Under the pieces are notes generated by a model, which was given only the letters and a program-made list of their open reading frames with translations, was not told the origin of the DNA and searched no databases. Shown here one piece after another: positions 10,700 through 22,690 of a stretch of DNA of 64,000 nt. A program made the position numbers and the translations under genes. The DNA is from Auriscalpium vulgare. Lineage: Eukaryota > Basidiomycota > Agaricomycetes > Russulales > Auriscalpiaceae. The stretch lies in NCBI GenBank assembly GCA_019915015.1, contig JAHBBC010000010.1, forward strand, positions 434,001 through 498,000, read 5' to 3'. How positions within the stretch are numbered: position 1 is the stretch's first letter; each line of letters opens with the position of its first letter.

Positions 10700-12415
10700 T
10701 TTGGCTTCCGCGGCGCCCCACAACTAGTCCTCCGACTCCCAGCTTCTCGCCACTTGCGAACGCGTTTCTTCGCATCCGATTCCTTCCAGAACGAATGTTT
10801 GCAAGCATATCCACATCCTGTGCACGGACCTGTTCAGCATAGATCATAAAAGAAAACGGATGCTTACGCATCAAAGTCATCGCCGGGCGTAGCTCTCCAG
10901 CGGGCAGTGGTCATCCTGCTCGGTCACGCCAGCTACTAGTCTTCACCGGCAGGGTACGCACCCGCGCTGCTTGCATCCCATTCATAGCGTCACGGCGGCG
11001 CGAGACGGGAGTCCAGATGCCCGGAGGCGCACTAGCCGCGCAGTGTACCGCGACTGCGCGCAGACGAGTCATTCGAGGCTGAGGCCGTCAACATACGGGG
11101 CGCCAGGATCTAGGAAAAGAGCGACGTGTTGAGCGCAGGTGGCGCTGAAGGCGGTAGAGTTTGCGCGGCGGGTGGGCTTGTATGATACGGGCCGCCGAGC
11201 GCGCGATTTCGAGCACGCTATGCAAAACGAAACAGTTAGAGTCCAAACTTTCAAAACCACGGTGCGAGGTGAGGTGAGGTGAGAAGCGTCTTACCGGATT
11301 GGCGTAAATATCATTTCTACATCGCAGAGGCAGGCGAGTACATCGCGGGCGGAGGTCGACAGCGGCCAAGGATCGACATGGGGAACGAGGTGGGCGTTAT
11401 GTTGTGCACGGGCAGCGGGGAAATGAAGAGACGACGGGATAGGAGGGTAGAGAAAGGAGGATGAGCTGAGATGACGGTAAGCTAGCGCAAGGTAGGTATG
11501 AAGAGCAGCTCACCAGTCACGACCTGATCGATACCAGGACGATGGAATTCGGCCGTCTTCTCTTCTCGCTTGGACAGCAGCGTATGTCCGATGTGATGGA
11601 AGTAGAAGAGGGCGCAGTGGGAGGAGTATGCATGCAGGACATCAGGCAGCAGGCGGCTGGCTTGCAAAACCAACCTTGCCGAGGCACTCTACTCGACGTG
11701 ACTGATCGTGAGCTCGAGTACACACGCCGACGGCAGCTCACCGGCACCGATACATCCCTACTCCGAACACAGCAACATATCGCCTGGCATCCCAGAGGCT
11801 CAACTCTACGGACGGCGATGAGCGGACGCGCGACTATGGCGCGAGCGAGTCGACAGGCTATCGACGACTCGAACTCGCCTAGCTTGGAGCGTCCGTCATT
11901 CACCATGGTGTAAGATACGATGTGTGCACCGTTTGCTCTTCTTGCCTTGGTGCCGATCGCCGAAGTGTGTCCTTCGTGAGCCGCAAGGAGCGAGCTGTAG
12001 CCAGAAGGCGCACCGACGTTTTCAACCAACTCTGAAGCCCAGACCGAGAAGCTGCTGCGCGCATGCGACAAGGGCTCTCGCGGCTAAATCCCTACGTCGT
12101 GCGGCGACCCTCCTGTGGACGTAGCGCAACCAACACGACCTCGAGAGTCGAGACTGAGACCCGAGAAGTCAGAAAGAAGAACTCGAGCAGCGATGGAGAC
12201 AGGTACGCACCTCGCCTTTCTCAGCGGCTATCCTCCACGTTACGACGCCTCTCGCCCTCCCGACGCTCGCGTCAGGCCCCTGCCGCAGATGGGAGACGCG
12301 CGCGCGAAGCTTGAGCGCGGTGAGGAGAGCAGGTTGCGGACATTGAACACGCAACACCGATGGTCGGTCTAAGGCGGATGCAACGCAGGTTGGGTGGGAC
12401 ACAGCGTAGTTCATG
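10700..12415 (-). other. Possible multi-exon gene, not resolved
   Basis: The minus strand has several open segments that join across plausible 50-60 nt introns. One segment around 11290-11420 reads DVLACLCDVEMIFTPIR, ends at a GTAAGA donor, and continues after TTGCATAG at about 11220 with VLEIARSAARIIQAHPPRK. A segment near 10750-10910 reads DFDA, GTAAGC..ACAG, SVHRMWICLQTFVLEG and a stop. No domain was recognised and the segments could not be joined into one model. It may be a decayed gene. Confidence 0.25.
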
Positions 12416-12823
12416 GCGGTGCTTCGCAGATGCGTTTCGACAGGGATTCAATCTATCGGGGGCCGCGTGATTGACCGGGTGCCAGCAGAACAAGTCGACG
12501 ACACAATGGTGGGCATGAGTTCACCTCGACATTGCCTCGCCCCGCTGTGGAGAGAGGCAGGCGGCTGTAGGGCAAGACGGCGTCGACTCGGAAAGGCGGT
12601 CACGGTGCGGCGTGCGCGGGAAGGCGACGTGCGCGTGTGAGTCTTTGCCCTCACGCTTCCTCGAGGCTCGCCTTCAGCATCGTACCATCACGATCTCGCC
12701 GCATCGTAAGTCGTCGGGAGGCTCTAGCGCACTGAATCTCGCTCACGGACCGCTTGTACGTTAGATCTCAACTACCCATCAACCCTCGTCCCGAGCTTGC
12801 AACTCTCGATCGTCGTCGAATCG
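12416..12823. other. Upstream region of the NLR gene
   Basis: No gene seen. Presumed promoter and 5' leader of the NLR. Confidence 0.3.
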
Positions 12824-15800
12824 ATGGCACACGCGCGTGCTGAACGCAACATTCGGTGCGATTATGAACGCCGTGCTACGGTAGCTACCGCCGCTGACGG
12901 TTTGTCGACACAGGAATGCTCTTTCTCCTGAGGCTGCACCCGTTCTGAAGGATAGGCTCGAGCTCACAGGTGCGTACATGCACGTCATCTTCAACGCCTC
13001 TTCTGTCGCTGAGGCACTCTCCTCAAGTCGAAAGGTGCACAGAACTGCCCAAGATCAGCTCCCTCAAGGGCTTCTATGTCTCCATCCGAGTCGACGGTAC
13101 TGTGAAGGACACTGGTCTATCTAAGGGCAAGGATGAAGTTATATGGAATGAACCTATCCCTCTCGTCTTGTACGTTTCTTACTCCTCAATTCTCGAAAGG
13201 CATCATTTGATGATGCCTGTCAGTGAATTCTCCGATGCATCCACAGTAGAGATGCAGATCTGGGCCGCCCGTGGGATCCCAAAATTTCGGTCAAAGCCTG
13301 TCGCCAGAATTTCTATCCCTCTTTCAGATTTGCTTCAAGTCAGGACCGGTAAGTTATCTATTCTGCCTTGTATTTTATCAGGATGGCCATACAAATATGT
13401 CCTTGTTCCTAGACCCCTGCTCCCTCACAATCACATATCCTAAGAAAAGTGCAGGCCAGCTATGCCAGCTCTATGTGACCGCCACTCAGATAACTCAGCA
13501 GCAAGAGCAAGAGCGGGTTCAAAGTGAGGTAGCTAATGTGATAGCAAATCCTATAGGCAGTGCCCCAGATGCAATCACATCATTTGGAAATGGAGCTGTG
13601 GCTGTACATGAGCATGCAGCATCTGTAGTTGATGTATGGGGACCACTTCTGCAAAAGCTCAAACTGTTTGCAGATTTGATGGACAAAGTGTCTGAGGTAT
13701 ATTTGCTGCCTTATCTTTGATAGTTCACAGTGCTGAGTGGATCTTTAGGTTCACCCATACTTGTCAGCAGCTTGGAAAATATTGGATGCAGGGAGAAAGG
13801 TATGCATGTTGTTCATTGTTTCTTAGGGAACAAAATTTATACAACTATGCAGATAATGGTCACTCAACAAGAACGAGACAGCAAAGTTGAAAAGCTTGGA
13901 CAAGATATGGTCAATGTTTATGATCTCATAAACCAAGCTGGTGCTTTTCAGGGGAGTGAAGGACAAAAGAATGTTTGCAGTGCCCTAGCCAAGCAAACCT
14001 TGGAATGTGGCTATTTCATTGTTGACTATTACAGGAACAAAATCTTCTGTAAATCCCAGTGTTTGCTTCAGCTTTGAAAGCTTGCTGATTTTATTTACAG
14101 GGAAACGAACCGTCAAGCATATAGTGTCTCAGATTGACAGTATCATCTCAAGGTATCAGGATCAGTTCAGGGAACTCAAGGATGCCTTTCAACTGCAAAC
14201 AGCTATCCACACTCAACTGGTTGTTCAAAGAATCTTTGCAAATGTAGGCCAAGTTGAAAATCTTGGTAAGCTTTCTGCTATTGCTTGAACTCTTTTCTCA
14301 CAGAAAGACTAGTGGAGAAATTTGAACTCTCTACTATGCCTTATGCTCAAGGTGTGCGACATCAGACAGGAAAGCAATGCCTGGCAGGGACACGTGAAAA
14401 ACTGCTTGATGATATCAAAGATTGGATTGATAGTCCAAAAGATAATGGTCCAAAATTATGTCTCTTGACTGGTCTCTCTGGAAGTGGAAAGTCATCTGTG
14501 GCACACTCCATTGCAGAGCACTATCATCAGCTGAAACGCTTGGGGTCATCTTTCTGTTTTAACAAAGGCAAAGTCCTGTCAAAATTACTGTTCACTACTC
14601 TGGCAAAAGATCTTGCTCAATTTGACCGTGATTTCAAACATTCACTTGTAAACTCCATTGGCAACAATGCATCACTACAATCAGTGCAAGATCTGAATGA
14701 TCAAGTGCAAAATTTCATCATTTCACCTATGCAGGATCTCACCTTTGTGGGACCTATTGTGATTGTTATTGATGCACTGGATGAAAGTGGAATTTTAGGC
14801 TATCGCATTGAGTTATTGAGATTATTGATCACATTTTCAAAGCTGCCATCAAATTTCCGTATTCTTCTAACGTCTAGGCCAGAGGAGGATGTTTTGAAAA
14901 CTCTTGTTCCAAATCCCAATGTGCACCATCTCAAAATGGGAGATGTTGCAAAGGAGTCGACCGACAAAGATATCCTACAATTTGTCTCCTCTCAGCTCAC
15001 AGACGAGTTAGGAATGCCACTTTCTATATTCCAAGACCAACATTATAGGACTTTGGTGAAGAAATCGGAAGGACTATTTCAGTGGGCTTACCTTGCCTGC
15101 TCTGTCATTAAAGGTCAAATGGGAGGGAGCTCCTTAAATCGTGAGATGCTGAGGAGATATAAACAGCTCACTTCAAATAGCTCTCAAGAATCACATCATG
15201 AAAAAGGAGTTTTAGATGAGTTATATAATGTTGTATTGTCCCAATTCATTGTAGAGCCGGAGGCTGATGAAGCAAATGAGAGGCTAAAGACTCTGAGAGC
15301 ACTTCTAGAACAAATACTTGCTGCTTTCCAGCCGCTATCAGCCAACTCTCTGAAAAGAATGTATACAATAATTCCAGGCCTGGATTTAACCCTGACTGAA
15401 GACTTTGGATGGGCTCTGGGAAAATTGGGTGCTCTGCTTACAGGGGTTAGTGATCCATCAGAGCCAATCCGCTTTATTCATTCATCCTTCCGAGACTTTG
15501 TGACCACTAAGACAAAGAGTGGAAAATTCCATGTAGAAGATTTGTCACAGCATCACCAACTATTTGTGCAAGGTGCACTTAATACTCTCAATGAGAAGCT
15601 TAAATTCAATATGTGCCAGATTCCATCTTCTTATTATGTGAACAGTGATGTTCCAGACTTGAATGAGAAAATTGCAGCATACTTTGACCCCTGGTCAAGA
15701 TATGCAGTGCAGTACTGGGCAATGCATTTGGAGACAATATTATTTGATCCACAACTTGAGTGTCTTATACAACTGCTGCTTGAAAGAAAACTACTCTTTT

Positions 15801-17842
15801 GGCTTGAGGCTCTTAGTCTATTAGACATTGTAAATACTGCTGTAGGATCATTGTATGCGGCTGCTGCGTACTGTCAGGTTAGTAACGGGTTGAATCCTAT
15901 TGTGAATAACAAAACTAATGCTCTGCTCTAGGATAATAGATTGATTTCATATATCTTGGATGCTGTGAGATTTGTGCAAATGTTTGCACCTCCCATTGTG
16001 AGATCAGTACCTCAATTGTACCTATCAGGCATTCCAAGTGCTCCAACAACATCTATTGTGTATCAAGAGCATATAAAGCTTCTGAAACATCTGCCTGTTG
16101 TACATTTAGGGCATACACCTCATTGGCCTAGAACAATTATATCTATACAGGCCCATAAGAACGCTGTTAAAGCTGTAGCATATTCACCAGATGGAAGACA
16201 CATTGCCTCTGGCTCTAATGACAAGACCATCCGCATCTGGGATGCACAGACAGGCCAGCCGATAGGCACAATCCTTGAGGGACACACAAGTTCAGTCTAC
16301 TCTGTGGCATACTCCCCAGATGGAAGACACATTGCCTCTGGCTCTGCTGACAAGACCATCCGCATCTGGGATGCACAGACAGGCCAGCTCATGGGCACAC
16401 CTCTTGAGGGGCACACAAGTTGGGTCTCCTCTGTGGCATACTCCCCAGATGGAAGACACATTGCCTCTGGCTCTGATGACCGGACCATCCGCATCTGGGA
16501 TGCACAGACAGGCCAGCTCATGGGCACACCTCTTGAGGGGCACACAAGTTCAGTCTCCTCTGTGGCATACTCCCCGGATGGAAGACACATTGCCTCTGGC
16601 TCTGATGACCGGACCATCCGCATCTGGGATGCACAGACAGGCCAGCTCATGGGCACACCTCTTGAGGGGCACACAAGTTGGGTCTCCTCTGTGGCATACT
16701 CCCCAGATGGAAGACACATTGCCTCTGGCTCTGGTGACCGGACCATCCGCATCTGGGATGCACAGACAGGCCAGCTCATGGGCGCACCTCTTGAGGGGCA
16801 CACAAGTTGGGTCTCCTCTGTGGCATACTCCCCAGATGGAAGACACATTGCCTCTGGCTCTGCTGACCAGACCATCCGCATCTGGGATGCACAGACAGGC
16901 CAGGTCGTGGGCACACCTCTTGAGGGGCACAGAAATTGTGTCTCCTCTGTGGCATACTCCCCAGATGGAAGACACATTGCCTCTGGCTCTGATGACCGGA
17001 CCATCCGCATCTGGGATGCACAGACAGGCCAGCTCATGGGCACACCTCTTGAGGGGCACACAAATTGGGTCTGCTCTGTGGCATACTCCCCAGATGGAAA
17101 ACACATTGCCTCTGGCTCTGATGACAAGACCATCCGCATCTGGGATGCACAGACAGGCCAGCCGGTGGGTACACCTCTTGAGGGGCACACAAGTTCAGTC
17201 TACTCTGTGGCATACTCCCCAGATGGAAGACACATTGCCTCTGGCTCTGATGACCAGACCATCCGCATCTGGGATGCACAGACAGGCCAGCCATTGGGCA
17301 CACCTGTTGAGGGGCACACAAGTTGGGTTGACTCAGTGGCATACTCCCCGGATGGAAGCCATATTGCCTCTGGCTCTGGAGACCGAACCATCCGCATCTG
17401 GGATGCACAGACTGGCCAGCCGGGGGCTACACCTCTTGAGGGGCACACAGATGTGGTCAGGTTTGTGGCATACTCCCCAGATGGAAGACACATTGCCTCT
17501 GGCTCTGGTGACCAGACCATCCGCATGTGGGATGCACAGACAAAACCAAACATGTCAGACAACCAGCTGTCTCATTCTCATTTGGTGAAATATCTAAATC
17601 ATTCTCTGTGCAACCCCCACAACTTAAATGCCCTACATAATGGGAGTGATATCCAGCTTACTATAACTTCTGATGGCTGGATTGTTGATTCTGAATGTTC
17701 TCCTCCCACTCTTATAATGTGGCTTCCCCCCCACAATCGAGTTCTCTACACACCAAGCACAATTCACATTATGGGTGCTTATACTGAGGTTGACCTTAGT
17801 GATTTTGCACATGGTCCAGACTGGACTAAATGCATGGAATAG
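12824..17842 (+). CDS. NLR: C2 / Goodbye-like / NACHT / WD40
   Basis: Predicted intracellular immune or allorecognition receptor of 1,511 aa. Exons: 12824..12855, 12914..12969, 13028..13169, 13224..13348, 13413..13696, 13749..13799, 13853..14048, 14101..14265, 14304..15877, 15932..17842. All phases agree and there is no internal stop; one intron is only 38 nt. The N-terminal C2-like domain (about 25-120) reads RLELTVERCTELPKISSLKG. A helical Goodbye-like region (about 160-340) contains VHPYLSAAWKILDAGRK. NACHT has P-loop GLSGSGKSS (about 407) and Walker B VIVIDALDES (about 503). Eleven 43-aa WD40 repeats span about 947-1411. The C-terminal extension ends AYTEVDLSDFAHGPDWTKC, typical of mushroom NACHT-WD40 proteins. 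In this fold repeat ligand binding is thought to trigger oligomerisation; the ligand is unknown. The gene is visibly AT-richer than the first 12 kb. Confidence 0.88.
16150..17541 (+). repeat. Array of eleven near-identical 129-bp WD40 repeats
   Basis: Each unit encodes 43 aa around SVAYSPDGRHIASGS and TIRIWDAQTGQ. Between units most bases are identical and differences fall at a few codons: the two residues after EGHT or EGHR (SS, SW, NC, NW, DV), the residue pair after the next V, the N/A/D/G and K/R/Q around S.D.T, and the residues after TGQ (PI, LM, VV, PV, PL, PG). The array also leaves several other frames open on both strands; these are artefacts of the 129-bp periodicity. Confidence 0.92.
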
Positions 17843-18730
17843 TAGAAAGGATATTGTTTATAGTAGTTCTGATGAGATGGAATATATTTATCTGATACTT
17901 GGTGGGAAATGGCCAGTGCAAGCATGGCAGTACAATTACTCTTAATCATTTAGGGGGCAGAGGGGAAAGGGGCTTGACCATTCAATATACCCAAGCAAAA
18001 TATCTGACAGTATGGGCTTGGGGATTGTCTCTATCACTGGGTGGTAGCTCAATGTCCTGCATGCTCCGATGCACTATGTCAGAGGTGAGTGCTGCAATGT
18101 TGTGACATTGTGCTCATTCTTCCGCCGGTAAGAATGCTCTGGAATGGTGGTCAGAATCCTGAGGCAATAATCGGGACACTGATGAAAATACAAAATAATC
18201 GGGATCAGAACAATGCAGTGTGAGTACAAGAACTGAGGTGGACAACGGCGCGACTGCAGAGGAATACAGATGTTGCAGTGACTGGAGCGGCATTGTGCAC
18301 AAATTCTGATGACAATCTCAACAGTAAACATGTCTGATTGCCGCATTCTGATGTGTTGTGATAGCTGTGGGAGATGTTGTGCTTGAGGTTACGTGGTGGC
18401 CGCTGGAATGATGAGAGCAGGTTGGACGACTATGTGCATGTTGTGCCACTGGGTTGATGGTCCAAGGGTGCTGTCCAAGGTGCACTTTTGATCATAAAAT
18501 GTTCTGCAAGACTGCAATGGTGAGAACTCTAGCTCCTACCTTGCAAACATTCGGAAAGACTACTTGAATGGTCTGAACGCTGCTGTTGCTGTGAAACACC
18601 TCAATAACACCTCAATTTCCGAGATTATTTTGGGGCTGTCGACTTGACAAAAGGGCACTTGCTGGTAGTGGGCCGGTGCTAAGCACGGCAGGTACGATTC
18701 CATTTCTAATGGTTTGTGAATATCATTATG
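17843..18730 (+). repeat. Dispersed repeat family A, uninterrupted copy
   Basis: From about 17895 this matches 62381-62485 and 35880-36377 on the opposite strand. Those two stretches are the halves of another copy split by transposon E1. The uninterrupted target of E1 is the TATA at 17986-17989. Shared segments include GGCTTGGGGATTGTCTC and CAGAATCCTGAGGCAATAAT. At about 18650-18730 it also matches 63825-63900 inverted. No coding capacity recognised. Confidence 0.7.
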
Positions 18731-19172
18731 TAGTTAATGTTAGTATCCATTTGCTGCGGCTACAACCTCTACTTGATGTGAGTTTGAAATGCAGTAGAGA
18801 GTCTGCATGTACTGAGAATAGTGAATGGTGTTGAAGGTAGTGATATGCAAGTGAAAGATTGACCTGTCTCAGTCATATCTAAAGTTCAATCTGTGGCATC
18901 ATGGGTAGCCCTGATACTCCTCGCTCTGCGCTACGAGGCAATCGTTCGCCAATTTTCGCACTTTTGACAAGTCAACATTCACACAATTTCAGAGTCGCAG
19001 CATCGCACAGCAGTGTTCCGACCATCCGATTAGTCTCTCCAAATGCTCGCAAGCTTGGACCAGAGTTCCAACCACTTGTCACAGATGTCGTGAGATTGGA
19101 TGGAACGTAGAGCCGTCCAAGTGAGCAACTGGGGGCGTTGGGGTCACCTATTCAGTGACGCGACATGTCGTC
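18731..19172. repeat. Repeat family A, inverted fragment and flank
   Basis: About 18935-19100 reads AATTTTCGCACTTTTGACAA and GCAGCATCGCACAGCAGTG. This is the same segment as 35740-35810, and inverted relative to 33540-33650. The TRIM element is inserted just downstream. Nothing coding seen. Confidence 0.55.
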
Positions 19173-19388
19173 TGTTGAGGATCGGCTCCACGCACAAGGA
19201 CGATGAGGGACAACGAAGGATATTCGAATTAGCGCCGGGTAGCGTATACGAAGCTGGGCGTAATCCGTAAGGGATATCGTAGCAAAAGAGCTAGCTACAT
19301 GTCTACGGAATAAGGTTCGTATGTACTGTACAGTACCCGGAAGATGCCGGTGCGGCGTTGAGCTCGACATGCACGTGATATTCCAACA
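19173..19388 (-). repeat. TRIM LTR (3' LTR in minus orientation)
   Basis: 216 bp, TGTTG..CAACA, with CTGTACAGTAC near its centre. The upstream flank is TCGTC. Confidence 0.85.
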
Positions 19389-20048
19389 CACTCCCTCGAG
19401 CGAAAACGCCAACAGGAAACAGGGACAGAAAATGGGAAGGGGGATTCAAAGGGGGATGGGAAAAGCATAACAGCAGAAGGAAGAGATAGAAGATGATGAC
19501 ATGCCTAGTAACCCCAGACAGTAGGAGATCCTAGCGCCTGACCCAACTCCTGGACTGATCCTGCCACTCCCTGGCTCTGGACGCACTTCCAGCCTGTCCA
19601 ACCTGACCAACTTCCAAGCCCATGTCTTCATCTCCCTGCCAGCCAACCAACCACTCGGTGATGCGATTGCGCACCTAAAGCCCCGAAGCCGGACTCTCCC
19701 TGTGTGGCTGGATGCCACCTATCTCGAGAGCAGACGATGCTCTGTGAGGCGTGAGCCTCATGTCCCGTAGCGCGGACAACGGATGACGACGACAGCGAGG
19801 ACGGCGAAACATCGAGTGAGGGGGGGAATCGGAAAGGAGCGTCGAAGAAGGGGGAAGGGATTTAAGGCCCAATGACGAGACAAGTGTTATGCCCACCTGG
19901 GATACGTCGCGAGGTTCGGTTACGCGAAGGCGCTGCGGCACGAGGTCCAGTTACGTGCCCACGACGCACGGCTGAGACAGGACAGCCGGTGTCCACTGTC
20001 AAGGCAAGAGGCCGGTCGATATTCCCAACGACCAAGGTAGACGGATTA

Positions 20049-20264
20049 TGTTGAGGATCGGCTCCACGCACAAGGACGATGAGGGACAACGAAGGATATT
20101 CGAATTAGCGCCGGGTAGCGTATACGAAGCTGGGCGTAATCCGTAAGGCATATCGTAGCAAAATAGCTAGCTACATGTCCACGGAATAAGGTTCGTATGT
20201 ACTGTACAGTACCCGGAAGATGCCGGTGCGGCGTTGAGCTCGACATGCACGTGATATTCCAACA
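20049..20264 (-). repeat. TRIM LTR (5' LTR in minus orientation)
   Basis: 216 bp, three differences from its partner. The downstream flank is TCGTC. Confidence 0.85.
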
Positions 20265-20269
20265 TCGTC

Positions 20270-20989
20270 CGGGCAAGGCAACATGTAGCTGCCCGGGAGT
20301 CGTCCTTTCAGAACGACGGGATGTGTGAGTGGTACGAGAGACAGGCGTTGTCTCTCGAGGAAGCTGGGTCCTATGCCTAATCCCTCATGTGTACTTTCGG
20401 AGTGTCTCAATGAAGTACGCTGGGTGAGGGTGTAAGGCAAGAAGGATGATATTAAGTAAGCAACCGCGGTGCGTAAATACAAATACAGACTAAGGAACCA
20501 GTAACACTGTGGGGTTGCAATCAAAGGTATTCAAAGGTATCACAAGAGTAGGAAGAGAACAATATAAGTAGGATATCCAACATGTCAGTGACACAACTGT
20601 CACAGTTGTCTCACAGTCAGCTTATTATTCTCCTGGGTCTCATCTTGTCCCATCGTCATCCCATTAGCCGTTGTGCGAGCTCTACGTTGCTCTGACTGTC
20701 TTGCGACACCGGCTATTACAGTTGCATTGCTCTCGTCCCGCAGTGATTGCACCCTCGCTCGTGTCGCACTACTCATCCTAGTCTTCCAACCATTGCCCTT
20801 GCTCTTCTGACTAGTCACATGAGTGCAATGGTTCAGTGTTGTTGTCTGCACTCCTCTCTGTTGTTCTGACCATATTTCGATGATTGTGCACACAGTGCAG
20901 TGTGCAGTTGTTCCCAGTTGCTTGCAACACACATCCTCTCCTCCAACCCCTCGTTGATGATTCTCCGACTGATCACGCATTCCAACCAT
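20270..20989 (-). repeat. Repeat family D, inverted partner of 22130-22690
   Basis: The minus strand here and the plus strand at 22130-22690 share a series of motifs including GGTC(A/G)GAACAACA and GTGCAG(A/G)CAACAAC, spaced alike. Both translate partly to WSEQQ.GVQ.TTL. No protein family recognised; treated as old dispersed repeat DNA. Confidence 0.5.
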
Positions 20990-21310
20990 CACCTCTGATT
21001 GCACACCTCCCTACTCTCATCGGAGACGCGCTCTGATCATCTTCGGGAGCCTGGCACTCGCTCACACACATTGCAGTACCCTCTTCAGCGCTCAAGGGAT
21101 CTGGTACTATCTGACACATTACCACTATACTACATGTGGGTGCCCATCATCGCTGTGCATGAACTTGCTCAGCAACATTGTGCATTGCTCCGTGAAACAT
21201 GGACTCAACCATGCCCCAATTAATACCTGGCCGGCCTCGCTCGCATGCTTGCACAGGCCGCCAGGTATTGATCAGGGGCATGGTCTGCAGTTCAATTTCT
21301 GATAGAAACA
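20990..21310 (+). repeat. Repeat family C with a large palindrome
   Basis: Matches 63618-63840 inverted. The stretch 21209-21283 is a near-perfect palindrome: CATGCCCC and AATACCTGGC on one side, GCCAGGTATT and GGGGCATG on the other, around a 15-20 nt loop. The second copy keeps the palindrome, so the hairpin is a conserved part of the element. The sequence after it, CTGCAGTTCAATTTC, resembles a tRNA B box. Confidence 0.6.
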
Positions 21311-21314
21311 CTTA

Positions 21315-22000
21315 TATGTACTTCACTCCGCGTAGTATTTTGGCTAGAGCTCAGACATGACATGATTTCTGGATGCACGAATGGGGAGGTGACAGACTTA
21401 GATGCTTTGAAAAGCCTAGAGGAATAGTCTATAACATATGTATTAATGTATATATTGTCAATGGCTCTGTAGTCTAGTGGTATCTGCACTGTATAGTCTT
21501 CTAAACTTGAAGGTTTGCAGTTCAATTCCTGTTATAAACAGTTTTGAAAAGATTGGTAATCGAGTCCGGGTAGTACAGTAGCCGGAGTAGAGAGGAATGA
21601 CGTAGTTTCCGAGTGCACTTGTGCTGTGCATCCGAGACTGACGTCATGGGATCAAGCGTGGGAATTATTTACCGGAAATGGCAATTATGGAGCATTTTCT
21701 TCTGACTTCAGAGCCACTGAAATTATGTGCATATCTATTCTAGTTAGCTTAAAAAATGCGAAATACTGTCTGAAACGGGAGTCTTTTGAAGTGCGAAGAG
21801 GGGGAATTGTGTTTGCTAGGGAAATTGGACCGTGTGAACAAATAGCTATATATGGGGGGGAAGATGAAAGTTGCATGGGGGTCCAAAAACGGCGACTGGT
21901 GCTTACATAAGAAACGATTCAAGGGAATCGTAAAAGATTTCCCAATGATCGCCTGGCAGCATGGAACAAGGCGTATCAACCTATTTCTTAGCCCTATCAT
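21315..22000 (+). repeat. Repeat family B, copy 1 (inverted partner near 62.5-63.1 kb)
   Basis: Aligns along most of its length with 62525-63130 on the opposite strand, including a tRNA-like segment and TGACGTCATGGGATC followed by GCGTGGGAATTATTTACCGG. Shorter relatives lie at 34000-34960. No gene recognised. Confidence 0.65.
21463..21540 (+). repeat. tRNA-like segment (SINE-type head)
   Basis: Contains an A-box-like TAGTCTAGTGG and a B-box-like GTTCAATTC at tRNA spacing. The acceptor ends do not pair, so it is not a working tRNA gene. A copy exists inverted near 62917-62988. Confidence 0.55.
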
Positions 22001-22690
22001 GTATTATATATATAATATCCTACGAAGAGTGAGCACTTGTAACCATTAAGATGATCTGGACACAGATGGTAGATATGTATTGGCCATGTTTTCTCAACTC
22101 TATATATTGTGTTTGTATTATTGTGATTTGCAAAATGGCAGAGAGCGACTGAGAGCGACTGGACACTGTGCGTATGACCGTCGACGAAGGTGTGCAGAGT
22201 GTGGCTCTGATGCGTGATGCGCGATGGCGTTGCGAGGTGGTCGGAACAACAACAAGGGGTGCAGGCAACAACGCTGTACTGTTCCGATCATTTGAACAGT
22301 TGGAGGAGTGGAGTCACGGGTCGGAATGTGGGGTCGAGCGGTGGGAGTAGTGCAATCGAGGGTGCGACCGTGGCAGGAGAAATGAAAGCAAGGCTGCGAT
22401 CTCTGATATTGCAAGACGGTCGGAGAGACGATGAGTCATGCAGGCAACAACACAGAACCGTGTGGACGGAGGAGCGGGGGTGATGGTCGAAAGATAGGGA
22501 TGAGTGGTGCGAGCACACCAATCGATGGCGCGATTGCTGTGGGACAAGCGGAACGTGACTGTGATCTTCGATGTTGCAAGACGGTCGGAGTGATGAAGTG
22601 CGAGGGCGACGGCGGATGGGACGACAATGGAACAAGATGAGAGCGAGGAGAACGATGAGCTGAGTGGGCGAGATGACAACGAAGACTAAG
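22001..22690 (+). repeat. Repeat family D, plus-strand copy
   Basis: Inverted partner of 20600-20989. It contains repeated TTGCAAGACGGTCGGAG at about 22410 and 22575. Also TGTGATTTGCAAAATGG at about 22120, which recurs near 35200 and may mark the end of a shared element. No gene seen. Confidence 0.45.

Larger units (their letters stand above)
19173..20264 (-). mobile_element. TRIM (miniature LTR retroelement)
   Basis: Complete 1,092-bp element. Two 216-bp LTRs (19173..19388 and 20049..20264) begin TGTTG and end CAACA and differ at three positions that I counted. A perfect 5-bp target duplication TCGTC flanks it (19168-19172 and 20265-20269). The 660-bp interior has no reverse transcriptase or integrase, so it must have moved with enzymes from another element. 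Minus orientation is favoured because GAGGGAGTG directly precedes the LTR on that strand and looks like a polypurine tract. The few LTR differences suggest recent insertion. Confidence 0.85.

Noticed and set aside
16150..17541. Regular direct repeats resembling a CRISPR array
   Set aside because: Units are coding WD40 repeats in a eukaryotic gene with no unique spacers.
16275..17588. 437-codon plus-strand frame and several antisense frames in the WD40 array
   Set aside because: The 129-bp repeat period keeps alternative frames open; only the frame with WD40 residues continues the NLR.
21463..21540. Functional tRNA gene
   Set aside because: A and B boxes are present but the acceptor and T stems do not pair, and the copies are embedded in dispersed repeats.
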